Shown in pieces: positions 17,248 to 26,261 of a stretch of 64,000 bases of DNA (its first letter is position 1; every line of letters starts with the position of its first letter). The notes under the pieces were generated by a model, which was not told where the DNA came from, made no database searches, and worked only from the letters and a program-made list of their open reading frames with translations. This DNA is from Streptomyces sp. AC1-42W (lineage in GTDB: Bacteria > Actinomycetota > Actinomycetes > Streptomycetales > Streptomycetaceae), in assembly GCF_003248355.1 (NCBI RefSeq), contig NZ_QKWY01000002.1, positions 3,286,001 through 3,350,000 of the forward strand. Direction: 5' to 3'. The position numbers and the translations under genes are program-made.

Positions 17248-17340
17248 GCCGACACCGTAGCGGGGCTGCCTGAGAATCCTATGAACTGGGTGGCGCCCCA
17301 CCCGGCAACGGGCGTGCGCCCGCGCACATTTCCCTCCCTT

Positions 17341-17356
17341 TCTGGTCTAGACAATT
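17341..17356. promoter_or_regulatory. Possible DasR-type (dre) operator
   Basis: TCTGGTCTAGACAATT closely resembles the DasR box (core TGGTCTAGACCA), with one mismatch in the 12-bp core. It lies 87 bases upstream of the methyltransferase start. A TCTAGA core occurs by chance fairly often, so this is only a candidate. Confidence 0.3.
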
Positions 17357-17442
17357 GGCGGGGTGGTCGCTAACATCCGCCGACGAGGCGCGGCGGGCCC
17401 GGTTCGTCCGCGTCGGCCCGATCGCGCCGGAAGTGAGACCCC

Positions 17443-18225
17443 ATGGAAGCGACCGCCCCCGACCGTCGTTTCGCCGAGGACTACCGCCTCGCCCGGGAGA
17501 TACCGCGCGACGGGCTGACCGCGTGGCGCGCCGCGATCGCCGCCGAGATGGACCTCGCCCCCGGCGCCACCCTCCTGGACGTCGGCGCGGGCACCGGCTC
17601 CTTCGCCTCGGCGTTCGCCGACTGGTTCGGGGCACGGGTGCTGGCCGTGGAACCGGCCTCCGCCATGCGGGCACTGATCCCCCGGCAGGGGCGGATCGAG
17701 GCGCTGGACGGACGGGCCGAGGGGCTGCCGGTGCCGGACGGCTGCGCGGACGCGGCCTGGCTCGGGTCGGTCGTCCACCACATCGGTGATCTGGACGCCG
17801 CCGCCCGGGAGTTGCGCAGAGCGCTGAAGCCCGGCGCCCCGGTGCTCATCCGCAACTCGTTCCCCGGCCGGTGCGCCCGCGACCTGCGGGTGCGGTTCTT
17901 CCCCGGCGCCGAACGCATCGTGGACGGCTATCCGACCGTGGAGCGGACCTGTGCCGCGTTCGCGGGGGCCGGATTCACCCGCGTCGCCCTGCACGCGGTG
18001 CCGCAGGAGAGCGCCCCGAGCCTCGCCGCCTTCGCCGACCGGATCAGACGCGACACGGACGCCAAGCTGCGCGGCCTGGACGACGAGGAGTTCGAGCGCG
18101 GGATGCGCCGGCTGCGTACGGCGGCGGAGCAGGAACCGGACCGCCCCGCCGTCAGCTGGATGGACCTGCTGGTACTGGTCCGGGGCCCGGCCGGGACGCT
18201 GTCCGACGGACCGTCACCGAGGTGA
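17443..18225 (+). CDS. Class I SAM-dependent methyltransferase
   Basis: The protein has 260 residues. Motif I is LLDVGAGTGSFASAFADWFG (about residues 45-65) and the acidic end of beta-2 is VLAVEPASAM. Motif III/IV regions are around DAAWLGSVVHHIGD and RALKPGAPVLIRNSF, all typical of the methyltransferase-11 type. The substrate is unknown; the helical C-terminal ~80 residues may form the substrate cap. The ATG at 17443 follows GGAAGTGAG. It is probably monocistronic. Confidence 0.85.
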   Translation: MEATAPDRRFAEDYRLAREIPRDGLTAWRAAIAAEMDLAPGATLLDVGAGTGSFASAFADWFGARVLAVEPASAMRALIPRQGRIEALDGRAEGLPVPDGCADAAWLGSVVHHIGDLDAAARELRRALKPGAPVLIRNSFPGRCARDLRVRFFPGAERIVDGYPTVERTCAAFAGAGFTRVALHAVPQESAPSLAAFADRIRRDTDAKLRGLDDEEFERGMRRLRTAAEQEPDRPAVSWMDLLVLVRGPAGTLSDGPSPR

Positions 18226-18316
18226 TGGCGGCGGCCCGTCACCGGGGTGATCCGGGCGGGCGTCGACGGGGCGTTATCCGGCGGGCGGTGGCCGGGGTGA
18301 TCATTAGGCTTGTCGG

Positions 18317-19360
18317 ATGACACCTTCCCGCTATCCCTCCAAGCCGCGCCCCGGTGACCGCGTCGCCGTGCTCTCGCCCTCCTCCGGACTGCCCGGCCTC
18401 TTCCCCCTCCCGTACGAACTCGGCCTGCGCAGGCTCCGGGAGGAGTTCGGCCTGGAGCCCGTGGAATACCCCACCACCCGGAAGATGGGGTCGAGCCCGC
18501 AGGAGCGCGCCGCCGACATCCACGCGGCGTTCGCCGACCCGGAGATCAAGGCCGTCATCGCCACCATCGGCGGGGAGGACCAGATCACCGTGCTCTCCCA
18601 CCTGGACCGTGAACTGCTGCGGGCCAACCCCAAGCCGTTCTTCGGCTACAGCGACTGCACCAACCTGCTCCTCCTCCTCGACAACCTCGGGATCGTCGGC
18701 TACCACGGCGGCTCGGTGATGGTCGAACTCGGCCGCCCCGGCGCACTGCACCCCTTCGTCGCCGACTCCGTCCGGGCCGCCCTGTTCACGCACGGCCCGT
18801 ACGAGCTGACGCCGGCCGGGGAGACGGGCAGCGTCAACCGGCCCTGGGACGACCCGCGCACCTTCGACGCCGAACCCGAACTGCTCCCCGGCGAGGGGTG
18901 GATCTGGCACAACGCGGGCCGGGTGGTCGAGGGCGCGAGCTGGGGCGGCAACCTGGAGATCCTGGCCTGGCTGCTGATGGCCGACCGGGAGATCCTGCCC
19001 CCGGAGGCGTACGAGGGGCGGGTGCTGTTCCTGGAGACCTCGGAGGAACTGCCCTCCGCCGACGAGGTGTACCGCATCCTGCGCAACATGGGGGAGCGCG
19101 GCCTGCTGCGCCGCTTCCCCGCCCTGCTCATGGCACGGGCCAAGAACTGGTCCTTCGACAAGCCACTCGACCCCGAGGCGGGCGCGCGCTACCGGCGGGA
19201 GCAGCGCGATGCCGTGCTGCGGGCGCTCACGGAGTACGCCCCCGACACGATGGCCGTCTTCGACGTCGACTGCGGCCACACGGACCCGCAGGCGATCATC
19301 CCGCTCGGCGGCCTGATCAGGGTGGACGGCGAGGCGCGCCGCATCGTCGTCACATACTGA
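18317..19360 (+). CDS. S66 family peptidase (LD-carboxypeptidase / MccF-like)
   Basis: The protein has 347 residues. The N-terminal half begins PSRYPSKPRPGDRVAVLSPSS and contains the nucleophile region FFGYSDCTNLLLLL with the Ser of GYSD. The C-terminal half supplies later catalytic residues (LFLETSEE, and VDCGHTDPQAIIPLGG with the His). The family cleaves LD-peptide bonds in peptidoglycan tetrapeptides or inactivates microcin C-type aminoacyl-nucleotides. The longer length and the C-terminal GHTDP segment favour the MccF-like branch. It ends 79 bases before the GntR regulator gene and has no obvious functional link with it. Confidence 0.85.
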   Translation: MTPSRYPSKPRPGDRVAVLSPSSGLPGLFPLPYELGLRRLREEFGLEPVEYPTTRKMGSSPQERAADIHAAFADPEIKAVIATIGGEDQITVLSHLDRELLRANPKPFFGYSDCTNLLLLLDNLGIVGYHGGSVMVELGRPGALHPFVADSVRAALFTHGPYELTPAGETGSVNRPWDDPRTFDAEPELLPGEGWIWHNAGRVVEGASWGGNLEILAWLLMADREILPPEAYEGRVLFLETSEELPSADEVYRILRNMGERGLLRRFPALLMARAKNWSFDKPLDPEAGARYRREQRDAVLRALTEYAPDTMAVFDVDCGHTDPQAIIPLGGLIRVDGEARRIVVTY

Positions 19361-19374
19361 GCGGCCCTCCGCCG

Positions 19375-19389
19375 TGTGGTCCGACCACA
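19375..19389. promoter_or_regulatory. Palindromic GntR operator in front of its regulator gene
   Basis: TGTGGTCCGACCACA has perfect 7-bp arms around one central base and lies 50 bases upstream of the GntR-family start. A near-identical site (TGGTC-N-GACCA core) precedes lutA, so the regulator probably controls both itself and the lut operon. Confidence 0.7.
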
Positions 19390-19438
19390 TACCGTGTGTG
19401 ACATAGTGGGATGTTCCGACCGGAACAGAGGATGGCCG

Positions 19439-20173
19439 ATGCCCGTCGAATGGGAGCCCGTACGGCAGTCGCGTACGCATGAACTGGTGCTCCGGAGCAT
19501 CGAGCAGCGGGTGTTCGCGGGCGACCTCAGAGCCGGTGACCGGCTGCCGCCCGAACGGGAACTGGCCCCCGTCCTCGGCGTGAGCCGCTCGGCGCTGCGC
19601 GAGGCGCTGCGGGTGCTGGAGACCATCGGTGTGCTGGTCGCCCAGCCGGGCCGCGGCCCGGACGCGGGCGCCCGCATCGTCCGCAACCCCGACGACGCCC
19701 TCGGCCGGCTGCTCCGGCTCCACTTCGCCCTCGGCAGCTACAGCCTGGGGGACATGCTGGAGGCCCGCGTCGTGCTGGAGCGGTCCAGCTTCGAGGCGGC
19801 CGCGCGCCACGCCGTACCGGCCGACCTCGACGAGGCGGAGGCGCTGGTCGCGCGGATGGCGGAGCCCGGCATCGCGGTGCCCGAGTTCAACGACCTGGAC
19901 ACCCGCTTCCACGTCCGGATCGCCCGCGGCTCCGGCAACGCCCTCACCTCCACGCTCACCTCCGCCGTGCGCGAGTCCGTACGGCCGCTGATCCTGCGCG
20001 CCCTGGCGGCGGAGCCCGACTGGCCCGCCACCGCCGCCGCGCTCAACGCGGACCACGCCGAACTGCTGCGGCTGGTGCGCGCGGGCGAGGGGGCGCGGGC
20101 GGCCGACCTGGTCGAGCGCCACATCCGGGGGCTGCACGGCACCCTCGTCGCCGACCCGCCGCCCGGGGCCTGA
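19439..20173 (+). CDS. GntR/FadR-family regulator of lactate utilisation
   Basis: The protein has 244 residues from the ATG at 19439, which has GAGG upstream and places the helix-turn-helix at the usual distance. A winged HTH (residues about 15-75: GDRLPPERELAPVLGVSRSALREALRVLETIGVL) is followed by an all-helical FCD ligand-binding domain (DMLEARVVLERSSFEAAARH; conserved acidic/His positions such as DTRFHVRIA). It lies immediately upstream of lutABC in the same direction, with matching palindromes before both. It probably acts as a repressor released by lactate or a related acid, by analogy with LldR. Confidence 0.85.
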   Translation: MPVEWEPVRQSRTHELVLRSIEQRVFAGDLRAGDRLPPERELAPVLGVSRSALREALRVLETIGVLVAQPGRGPDAGARIVRNPDDALGRLLRLHFALGSYSLGDMLEARVVLERSSFEAAARHAVPADLDEAEALVARMAEPGIAVPEFNDLDTRFHVRIARGSGNALTSTLTSAVRESVRPLILRALAAEPDWPATAAALNADHAELLRLVRAGEGARAADLVERHIRGLHGTLVADPPPGA

Positions 20174-20271
20174 CCCGTACGAACCAGGAGCCGCCGCACC
20201 GCCCCGCCGGGGAGCGGTGCGGCGGCTCTCTCGTATGCGCGCGGCGGACACCCCGTGCGAGCCGAGCGTAG

Positions 20272-20286
20272 TATGGTCGGACCATA
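20272..20286. promoter_or_regulatory. Palindromic GntR operator of the lut operon
   Basis: TATGGTCGGACCATA has perfect 7-bp arms around one central base and lies about 50 bases upstream of lutA. It shares the TGGTC-N-GACCA core with the palindrome before the regulator gene. Confidence 0.72.
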
Positions 20287-20334
20287 AACCGGACGCGCGA
20301 CGCCCGCCCACCGAGAGCCATGACCGGGAGACCC

Positions 20335-21102
20335 ATGCGCATCGGACTCTTCGCCACCTGTCTGGGCGACACCCTCTTCCCCGAGGCGGTGAAATCCACC
20401 GCGTTGCTGCTGGCCCGACTGGGCCACGAGGTGGTGTTCCCGCCCGGCCAGACCTGCTGCGGCCAGATGCACGTCAACACCGGATACCAGCGCGAGCCCG
20501 TCCCCCTGGTGCGCAACTTCGCCGCCCAGTTCGGCGACCCCGCCATCGACGCCGTCGTCATGCCCTCCGGCTCCTGCGCCGGATCGGTCCGCCACCAGCA
20601 CGAGATCATCGCCGAGCGGTACGGGGACGCGGCCCTGCGCGCGGGCGTCGCCACCGTGAAGGCCAAGACGTACGAGCTGTCCGAACTGCTGGTGGACGTA
20701 CTGGGGGTGACCGACGTCGGCGCGTACTTCCCGCACCGGGTCACGTACCACCCCACCTGCCACTCGCTGCGCATGCTGCGGGTCGGTGACAAACCGCTGC
20801 GGCTGCTGCGGGCCGTCGAGGCGATCGACCTCGTCACCCTCGACGAGGCGGACGCCTGCTGCGGCTTCGGCGGAACCTTCGCCCTGAAGAACGCCGACAC
20901 CTCCACCGCCATGCTTCAGGACAAGATGCGCCACGTCACCGCCACCGGCGCCGAGGTGTGCACCGCGGGCGACTCCTCCTGTCTGATGCACATCGGCGGC
21001 GGGCTCTCCCGGATCAAGGCCGGCACCCGCACCCTGCACCTGGCCCAGATCCTGTCCGCCACCCGCACCGCGCCGTACGTCCTCACGGAGGCCGCCCGAT
21101 GA
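20335..21102 (+). CDS. lutA: L-lactate oxidation protein LutA (Fe-S/CCG-domain subunit)
   Basis: The protein has 255 residues from the ATG at 20335, preferred because MRIGLFATCLGDTLFP is the typical start and GGGAG precedes it; an ATG five codons earlier is also possible. Two cysteine-rich CCG motifs are seen (QTCCGQMHVN and ADACCGFGGTF), as in heterodisulfide-reductase-type Fe-S subunits. With LutB and LutC it forms the non-flavin L-lactate dehydrogenase complex. Its stop overlaps lutB (ATGA). Expression is probably controlled through the palindrome at 20272-20286. Confidence 0.9.
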   Translation: MRIGLFATCLGDTLFPEAVKSTALLLARLGHEVVFPPGQTCCGQMHVNTGYQREPVPLVRNFAAQFGDPAIDAVVMPSGSCAGSVRHQHEIIAERYGDAALRAGVATVKAKTYELSELLVDVLGVTDVGAYFPHRVTYHPTCHSLRMLRVGDKPLRLLRAVEAIDLVTLDEADACCGFGGTFALKNADTSTAMLQDKMRHVTATGAEVCTAGDSSCLMHIGGGLSRIKAGTRTLHLAQILSATRTAPYVLTEAAR

Positions 21103-22640
21103 GCGCCACCTTCCTCGGCATGCCCGCGCCCCCGCCCCGCTCCCCGTTCGGCACGGGCAATCTGCGCGGCGACCGCACCTTCCCCGCCGCCGCCCACGAC
21201 GAACTGCGCAACGGGCAGCTGCGCCGCAACCTCGGCCGCGCCACGCACACCATCCGCGCCAAACGGCTGGACGTCACCGGCGAACTGCCCGACTGGGAGG
21301 AACTGCGCGCCGCCGGATCGGCCATCAAGACCGACACCATGAACCGGCTCCCCGAACTCCTGGAAGAGCTCGAACGCAACGTCACCGCCCGCGGCGGCAC
21401 CGTCCACTGGGCGCGCGACGGCGTCGAGGCCAACGAGATCGTCGCCCGGCTCGTCCGCGAGACGGGCAGCGAGGAGGTCATCAAGGTCAAGTCGATGGCC
21501 ACCCAGGAGACCGGCCTCAACGAACACCTCGAATCCCTCGGCATCACCCCGCACGAGACCGACCTCGCCGAACTCATCGTGCAACTCGCCCACGACAAGC
21601 CGTCGCACATCCTCGTCCCCGCGATCCACCGCAACCGGGACGAGATCCGGCGGATCTTCCTCAAGGAGATCCCCGGCGTCGACCCCTCCCTGGACAACGT
21701 CCCCGCCCATCTGGCCGCCGCCGCCCGCGCCCATCTGCGCGAGAAGTTCATGACCGCGAAGGTCGCCGTCTCCGGCGCCAACTTCGGCATCGCCGAGACC
21801 GGCACCCTCTGCGTCGTCGAGTCCGAGGGCAACGGCCGCATGTGCCTCACCCTCCCCGACACCCTCATCACCGTCATGGGCATCGAGAAGGTCCTGCCGC
21901 GCCACCGGGACCTGGAGGTGTTCCTGCAACTCCTGCCGCGCTCCTCCACGGGCGAGCGGATGAACCCCTACACCTCGATGTGGACCGGCGTCACCCCCGG
22001 CGACGGGCCCCAGGACTTCCATCTGGTGCTGCTCGACAACGGCCGCACCGCCGCCCTCGCGGACCGGCTCGGCCGCCAGGCACTCAACTGCATCCGCTGC
22101 TCCGCCTGCCTCAACGTCTGCCCGGTGTACGAGCGGGCCGGCGGCCACGCCTACGGCTCCACGTACCCCGGACCGATCGGCGCCGTACTGACCCCGCAAC
22201 TCGCCGGCATGGACGCCGCCGCGAACGACCCCAACAGCTCGCTGCCGTACGCCTCCAGTCTCTGCGGCGCCTGCTTCGACGCCTGCCCCGTGAAGATCGA
22301 CATCCCCTCGCTGCTGGTCGAACTGCGCCACCAGCACACCGAACGGTCCGGCACCACGGCCGAAAAGCTGGCGATGAAGGCGGCGGGCGCGGTGATGAGC
22401 AGACCCGCCGTGTACACGGCCGCGCAGAAGGCGTCACGGCTCGGCCGCGCCCTGGCCGGCCGGGACGGAAGGCTGCCCAGACTGCCGCCCCCGCTCTCCG
22501 GCTGGAGCGACAGCCGCGACACCCCGGCCCCGCCGAAGCAGACCTTCCGCGCCTGGCTGGCCTCGCCCGAGGGCACGGCCGCCATGCGCGAGGCGGCCGC
22601 CGCCCACACCCCCGACACACAGCGGGAGGAGGGCCGGTGA
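21099..22640 (+). CDS. lutB: L-lactate oxidation iron-sulfur protein LutB
   Basis: The protein has 513 residues. The N-terminal LUD domain (TNAKVA-like segment FMTAKVAVSGANFGIAETGTL) is followed by two 4Fe-4S motifs, CIRCSACLNVCPVYERAGG and CGACFDACPVKIDIPSLL, around residues 335-405. A C-terminal tail ends in the FRAWLAS region. It is the electron-transferring core of the LutABC lactate dehydrogenase. The ATG at 21099 is fixed by the ATGA overlap with lutA. Confidence 0.93.
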   Translation: MSATFLGMPAPPPRSPFGTGNLRGDRTFPAAAHDELRNGQLRRNLGRATHTIRAKRLDVTGELPDWEELRAAGSAIKTDTMNRLPELLEELERNVTARGGTVHWARDGVEANEIVARLVRETGSEEVIKVKSMATQETGLNEHLESLGITPHETDLAELIVQLAHDKPSHILVPAIHRNRDEIRRIFLKEIPGVDPSLDNVPAHLAAAARAHLREKFMTAKVAVSGANFGIAETGTLCVVESEGNGRMCLTLPDTLITVMGIEKVLPRHRDLEVFLQLLPRSSTGERMNPYTSMWTGVTPGDGPQDFHLVLLDNGRTAALADRLGRQALNCIRCSACLNVCPVYERAGGHAYGSTYPGPIGAVLTPQLAGMDAAANDPNSSLPYASSLCGACFDACPVKIDIPSLLVELRHQHTERSGTTAEKLAMKAAGAVMSRPAVYTAAQKASRLGRALAGRDGRLPRLPPPLSGWSDSRDTPAPPKQTFRAWLASPEGTAAMREAAAAHTPDTQREEGR

Positions 22641-23269
22641 CCACCGCCCGCGAGACCGTACTCGGCCGCGTCCGGGACGCGCTCGCCCTCGCCCCCGCGA
22701 CCGACACTCCCGTGCCGCGCGCCTATCGCACCGGACGCACCCTCCCCGACGGGGAACGCCTCGCCCTGTTCACCGACCGGCTCCTCGACTACAAGGCCGC
22801 GGTCCACCCCTGCACCGCCGACCGGACGGCCGAGGTCGTCGCCGGGGTGCTGCGGGAGCACGGCGCGACCCGGATCGGGGTGCCGCCGGGGCTCGACGAC
22901 GGATGGCTGGCCGGTTACGAGGGCGAGGTGCGCCTCGACTCCCCGGACGTCCCCGCCCCGCACCTGGACGAACTCGACGGTGTCGTCACCGCGTCCGCCG
23001 CCGGCTGCGCCGAGACCGGCACCGTGTTCCTGGACGGCTCGCCCGGCCAGGGCCGGCGGGCGCTGACCCTGGTGCCCGACCTCCATGTGTGCGTGGTCGA
23101 TCTGTCCACCGTGGAGGTGGGGGTGCCCGAGGCGGTGGCCCGGCTGGTCCCGGACCGCCCCACGACCCTCATCAGCGGCCCTTCGGCCACCTCCGACATC
23201 GAACTGGAACGCGTCGAGGGCGTCCACGGCCCCCGCACCCTGGTGGTGATCATCCGTACCGACGCCTAG
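22637..23269 (+). CDS. lutC: Lactate utilisation protein LutC (LUD domain)
   Basis: The protein has 210 residues from the GTG at 22637 (GTGA overlap with lutB). A LUD domain covers most of it. Conserved segments include AGCAETGTVFLDGS, HVCVVDLSTVEVGVPEAV, ISGPSATSDIELERVEGVHGPRTLVVII. It is the third component of the lactate-oxidation complex and ends the operon just before a strong hairpin. Confidence 0.92.
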   Translation: MTTARETVLGRVRDALALAPATDTPVPRAYRTGRTLPDGERLALFTDRLLDYKAAVHPCTADRTAEVVAGVLREHGATRIGVPPGLDDGWLAGYEGEVRLDSPDVPAPHLDELDGVVTASAAGCAETGTVFLDGSPGQGRRALTLVPDLHVCVVDLSTVEVGVPEAVARLVPDRPTTLISGPSATSDIELERVEGVHGPRTLVVIIRTDA

Positions 23270-23300
23270 ATGAGCCGTCCGGTCCCGACCGGACGCGGTA

Positions 23301-23342
23301 CGCCGCAGGCCCCGCGCACGGATGGGCGCGGGGCCTGCGGCG
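23301..23342. terminator. Bidirectional hairpin terminator
   Basis: A perfect 17-bp stem (23301-23317 with 23326-23342) and 8-base loop lie between the convergent lutC and APC permease genes. Confidence 0.85.
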
Positions 23343-23355
23343 AAGCGGGGACGGG

Positions 23356-24885
23356 TCAGACGATGCCCTCTTCTATCTCGGCCTGCTCGCGCGCGTTCCC
23401 GTACGCCGACGGCGTGCCGTACGAGCGTCGCGCGACGAACCACCAGATCGTGGCCAGGACCAGCACGGCGACCAGGGCGATCGACGCGTAGTTCATCGAG
23501 TCGATGGTCACCGGCGACGACTGCGGCAGCAGGAACAGCACGGTCACGATCGCCACCCACACCACGGCGATCCAGCCCACCGGCTTCGACCAGCGGCCCA
23601 GGTGCCACGGCCCGCGCTGGAACCGGCCGCCCGCGCGCAGCTTCAGGAAGATCGGGATCGCGTACGCCGGAGTGATCCCGATGACGTTGATCGCGGTCAC
23701 CGCGCCGTACGCGGTCGCCGAGTACAGCGACGGCAGGGCCAGCACCCCGGCCACGATCACCGACAGCCACACCGCCGGAACCGGCGTCTGCGTACGGGTG
23801 CTCACCTTGCGCCACAGCGTGGAGCCGGGGAGCGCGTTGTCACGGCTGAACGCGAACACCATCCGGCTGGCGGCCGCGACCTCGGCGTTGCCGCAGAACA
23901 GCTGCGCCGCGATCACGATCAGCAGCATCGCCGTGGCGCCCGAGGTGCCCAGCGCGTCGATCAGGATCTGGGCGGGCGGCACACCGGTCGCGCTGTCCTG
24001 CGTGCCCGCGTAGTCCTGGATGGCGAAGGTGAGCCCGGCCAGCAGGACGAATCCGGCCACCCAGGAGACCCAGATCGCCCGGACGATGCCGCGCGCCGCG
24101 GTGACCGAGGCGTTGGAGGTCTCCTCCGACAGATGGGCGGAGGCGTCGTAGCCGCAGAACGTGTACTGGGCCAGCAGCAGCCCGATCGCCGCCACGTACA
24201 GGGGGTTGTCCCAGCCGGTGTCGTTGACGAACTCGGTGAAGACGAACGAGGGCGACTGGTGGTGCGAGGGCACGATGGCGAGCACGGAGACGATCACCGC
24301 GACACCGGCCAGGTGCCACCACACGCTGATCGAGTTCAGGATGCTGACCAGCCGCACCCCGAAGAGGTTGAGCACCGCGTGCAGCAGCAGGATGCAGACG
24401 AAGATGATCATCGTCTTGCCGGGGGTCGGGGTGAAGCCCCACTGGAGGTTCATCAGCGCGCCCGTGAACAGCGCGGCGCCGTAGTCGATGCCCGCGATGG
24501 CACCGAGGAGACCGAGCAGATTCAGCCAGCCGGTGTACCAGCCCCACTTCCGGCCGCCGAGCCGGTCCGCCATGTAGTACAGCGCCCCGGACGTCGGATA
24601 CGCGCTGGTCACCTCGGCGAGCGCCATGCCGACGCAGAGCACGAACAGGCCGACGCCGGCCCAGCCCCACAGCATTACGGCGGGCCCGCCCGTGGACATG
24701 CCGAAGCCGTACAGCGTCATGCACCCGGACAGGATCGAGATGACGGAGAAGCTGATGGCGAAGTTCCCGAACCCGCCCATGCGGCGGGCCAGGACCGGTT
24801 GGTAGCCGAGTTCGCGGAGCCGTTGCTCCTCGTCCTTCGGCGCGTTGGTGTCGGCCCCCTTCCGGGGCGAGGTGGACACGGACAT
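23356..24885 (-). CDS. APC-superfamily amino acid permease
   Basis: The protein has 509 residues from the ATG at 24885, which follows AGGAGG. About 12 hydrophobic segments are seen, starting at residue ~42 (FGNFAISFSVISILSGCMTLYGFGM). The first helix carries the unwound GxG-like region expected for APC transporters, and the middle part has CGYDASAHLSEETSNA, a segment typical of GABA/choline-type permeases. It imports an amino acid or amine by proton symport across the cytoplasmic membrane; the substrate cannot be fixed from sequence. The gene downstream of its own start is on the same strand, 64 bases away. Confidence 0.88.
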   Translation of the reverse strand: MSVSTSPRKGADTNAPKDEEQRLRELGYQPVLARRMGGFGNFAISFSVISILSGCMTLYGFGMSTGGPAVMLWGWAGVGLFVLCVGMALAEVTSAYPTSGALYYMADRLGGRKWGWYTGWLNLLGLLGAIAGIDYGAALFTGALMNLQWGFTPTPGKTMIIFVCILLLHAVLNLFGVRLVSILNSISVWWHLAGVAVIVSVLAIVPSHHQSPSFVFTEFVNDTGWDNPLYVAAIGLLLAQYTFCGYDASAHLSEETSNASVTAARGIVRAIWVSWVAGFVLLAGLTFAIQDYAGTQDSATGVPPAQILIDALGTSGATAMLLIVIAAQLFCGNAEVAAASRMVFAFSRDNALPGSTLWRKVSTRTQTPVPAVWLSVIVAGVLALPSLYSATAYGAVTAINVIGITPAYAIPIFLKLRAGGRFQRGPWHLGRWSKPVGWIAVVWVAIVTVLFLLPQSSPVTIDSMNYASIALVAVLVLATIWWFVARRSYGTPSAYGNAREQAEIEEGIV

Positions 24886-24949
24886 GCGAAACCTCCTGAG
24901 CGGTGGATGAGCGGAAGAAGGGGGGGCGGCCGGGGGACGGACGGCCTGG

Positions 24950-25936
24950 TCAGCCCGGTTCCGCCGCCAGCGCGCGGGCGCGGGCGCGCACGAAGACCTC
25001 CTCGGCACCGCCGGGGTCGTCGGGCGTACGGGAACGGCAGGCCCAGGGCAGCGAGGTGAAGTACGGGCCCAGCTCGCGGAACACCGCGGCGGCCTCCGCG
25101 AAGCGGAGCGCCCCCCACAGGGCGTGCGCCAGGTGGTTGAGGTCGGGCAGCGCACGGCCCGGGCGAGGGGCGATGCGGTACCAGAACTCCAGGGCGCGCA
25201 CGGCCTCGCGCTCCGCGTCCTCGGTGACCCAGTGCAGGTCGAGCGCCTTGTCGTGGTCGTGCTCGCGCCGGTAGCGCTCGACCCGGACATAGAGCGGGAG
25301 CACATGGAGGGCGGAGCCCTCGGGCGCCGTGGACGACGCCCACTGGACGAAGTTGACCGCTTCGGAGAGCACCCCGCCGGCCTTGCGGGCGTACACGAAC
25401 TGGAGCATCCGGTGGTACGCCTCACGATTGTGCGGGTCGCGCCGGTCGGCCTCGGCCAGCAGCCCCCACGGACCGGGGAACAGCATGGGGCCGGGCGGGG
25501 GGAGCCGGTGTTCGGCGAGACGCTGGGCGGCGTCGAGCTGGGAGAGGGCCAGCAGGCAGATCCACGGGACCGGGTCGGCCGGTACGGCGTGCGCCGCCGC
25601 GCGGCACGCCTCCCACGCCTCCTGCCACAGTTCCCGGCCGCTGGGGTGTCCGGAGCGGTTGGCCCGTACCGCGCGTTCGACGGCGACCCGGGCGCGCATC
25701 ACGAAGGCGGCGGCGCTGTCCGGTTCCTCGGCGAGCCATGCCTGCACCGCGTCCGACCCCGCGGCGACGGCGCCGAGCACCTGGGTGCGCTGGGTCCACA
25801 GGGTCCAGTCCGGGGTGCGCGCGAGCAGGTCGCGCATGGCGATCCAGCGGCCGGTGCGTAAGTCCTGTAACGCCGCGCGGAGTTCATTGTCGTGGCCGGC
25901 CGGATGGTAAACCGGCCGGAATTCACCGTTGGCCAT
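24950..25936 (-). CDS. Hypothetical TPR-like protein
   Basis: The protein has 328 residues, is soluble and almost wholly helical, and is rich in Ala, Arg and Trp. Repeated helix-pair segments such as AWEACRAAAHAVPADPVPWICLLALSQLD and AEAAAVFRELGPYF suggest a tetratricopeptide-like solenoid. No enzymatic motif is seen. It is the first gene of a unit with the APC permease, so it may be co-transcribed. Similar uncharacterised proteins are common in Streptomyces; the function is unknown. Confidence 0.75.
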   Translation of the reverse strand: MANGEFRPVYHPAGHDNELRAALQDLRTGRWIAMRDLLARTPDWTLWTQRTQVLGAVAAGSDAVQAWLAEEPDSAAAFVMRARVAVERAVRANRSGHPSGRELWQEAWEACRAAAHAVPADPVPWICLLALSQLDAAQRLAEHRLPPPGPMLFPGPWGLLAEADRRDPHNREAYHRMLQFVYARKAGGVLSEAVNFVQWASSTAPEGSALHVLPLYVRVERYRREHDHDKALDLHWVTEDAEREAVRALEFWYRIAPRPGRALPDLNHLAHALWGALRFAEAAAVFRELGPYFTSLPWACRSRTPDDPGGAEEVFVRARARALAAEPG

Positions 25937-26261
25937 GGACGCGCTCGGGGCGGGGTGCTGAATTCATCGATCCTCGGTGACGTGGGGGCGAAGAAGCTGT
26001 TGAATTGCGAACGGTTTTAACGCGTCCGGTGCTGCACGGCGGTGAGTGTAGAGCCCTTTGCGTCGCACCTCGAACGAATCATTGATTTCCTCAAGTCGAC
26101 ATCCCGGAAACGTCGTTGAAGTCGTCAGGCGGTATCCGAACGGTTCCGGACATACGGGCGGCGGATGCTTGACGCGGTCGCTGGTCTGCACCACTCTGGG
26201 GGCCGCGTCCGAAGATCACGATTCCGTTCAAGCCATGGGCTTGCGTACCGCTGGAGAACCG
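25937..26261. promoter_or_regulatory. Divergent intergenic region before the polyol kinase operon
   Basis: This is a 325-bp region between the TPR-like gene and the FGGY kinase. It is AT-richer than the surroundings in its first ~170 bases and presumably holds both promoters. No clear inverted-repeat operator was identified. Confidence 0.4.

Noticed and set aside
20217..20789. Alternative plus-strand frame overlapping lutA
   Set aside because: Arg/Pro/Gly-rich out-of-frame product; the LutA frame has both CCG motifs and a proper start.
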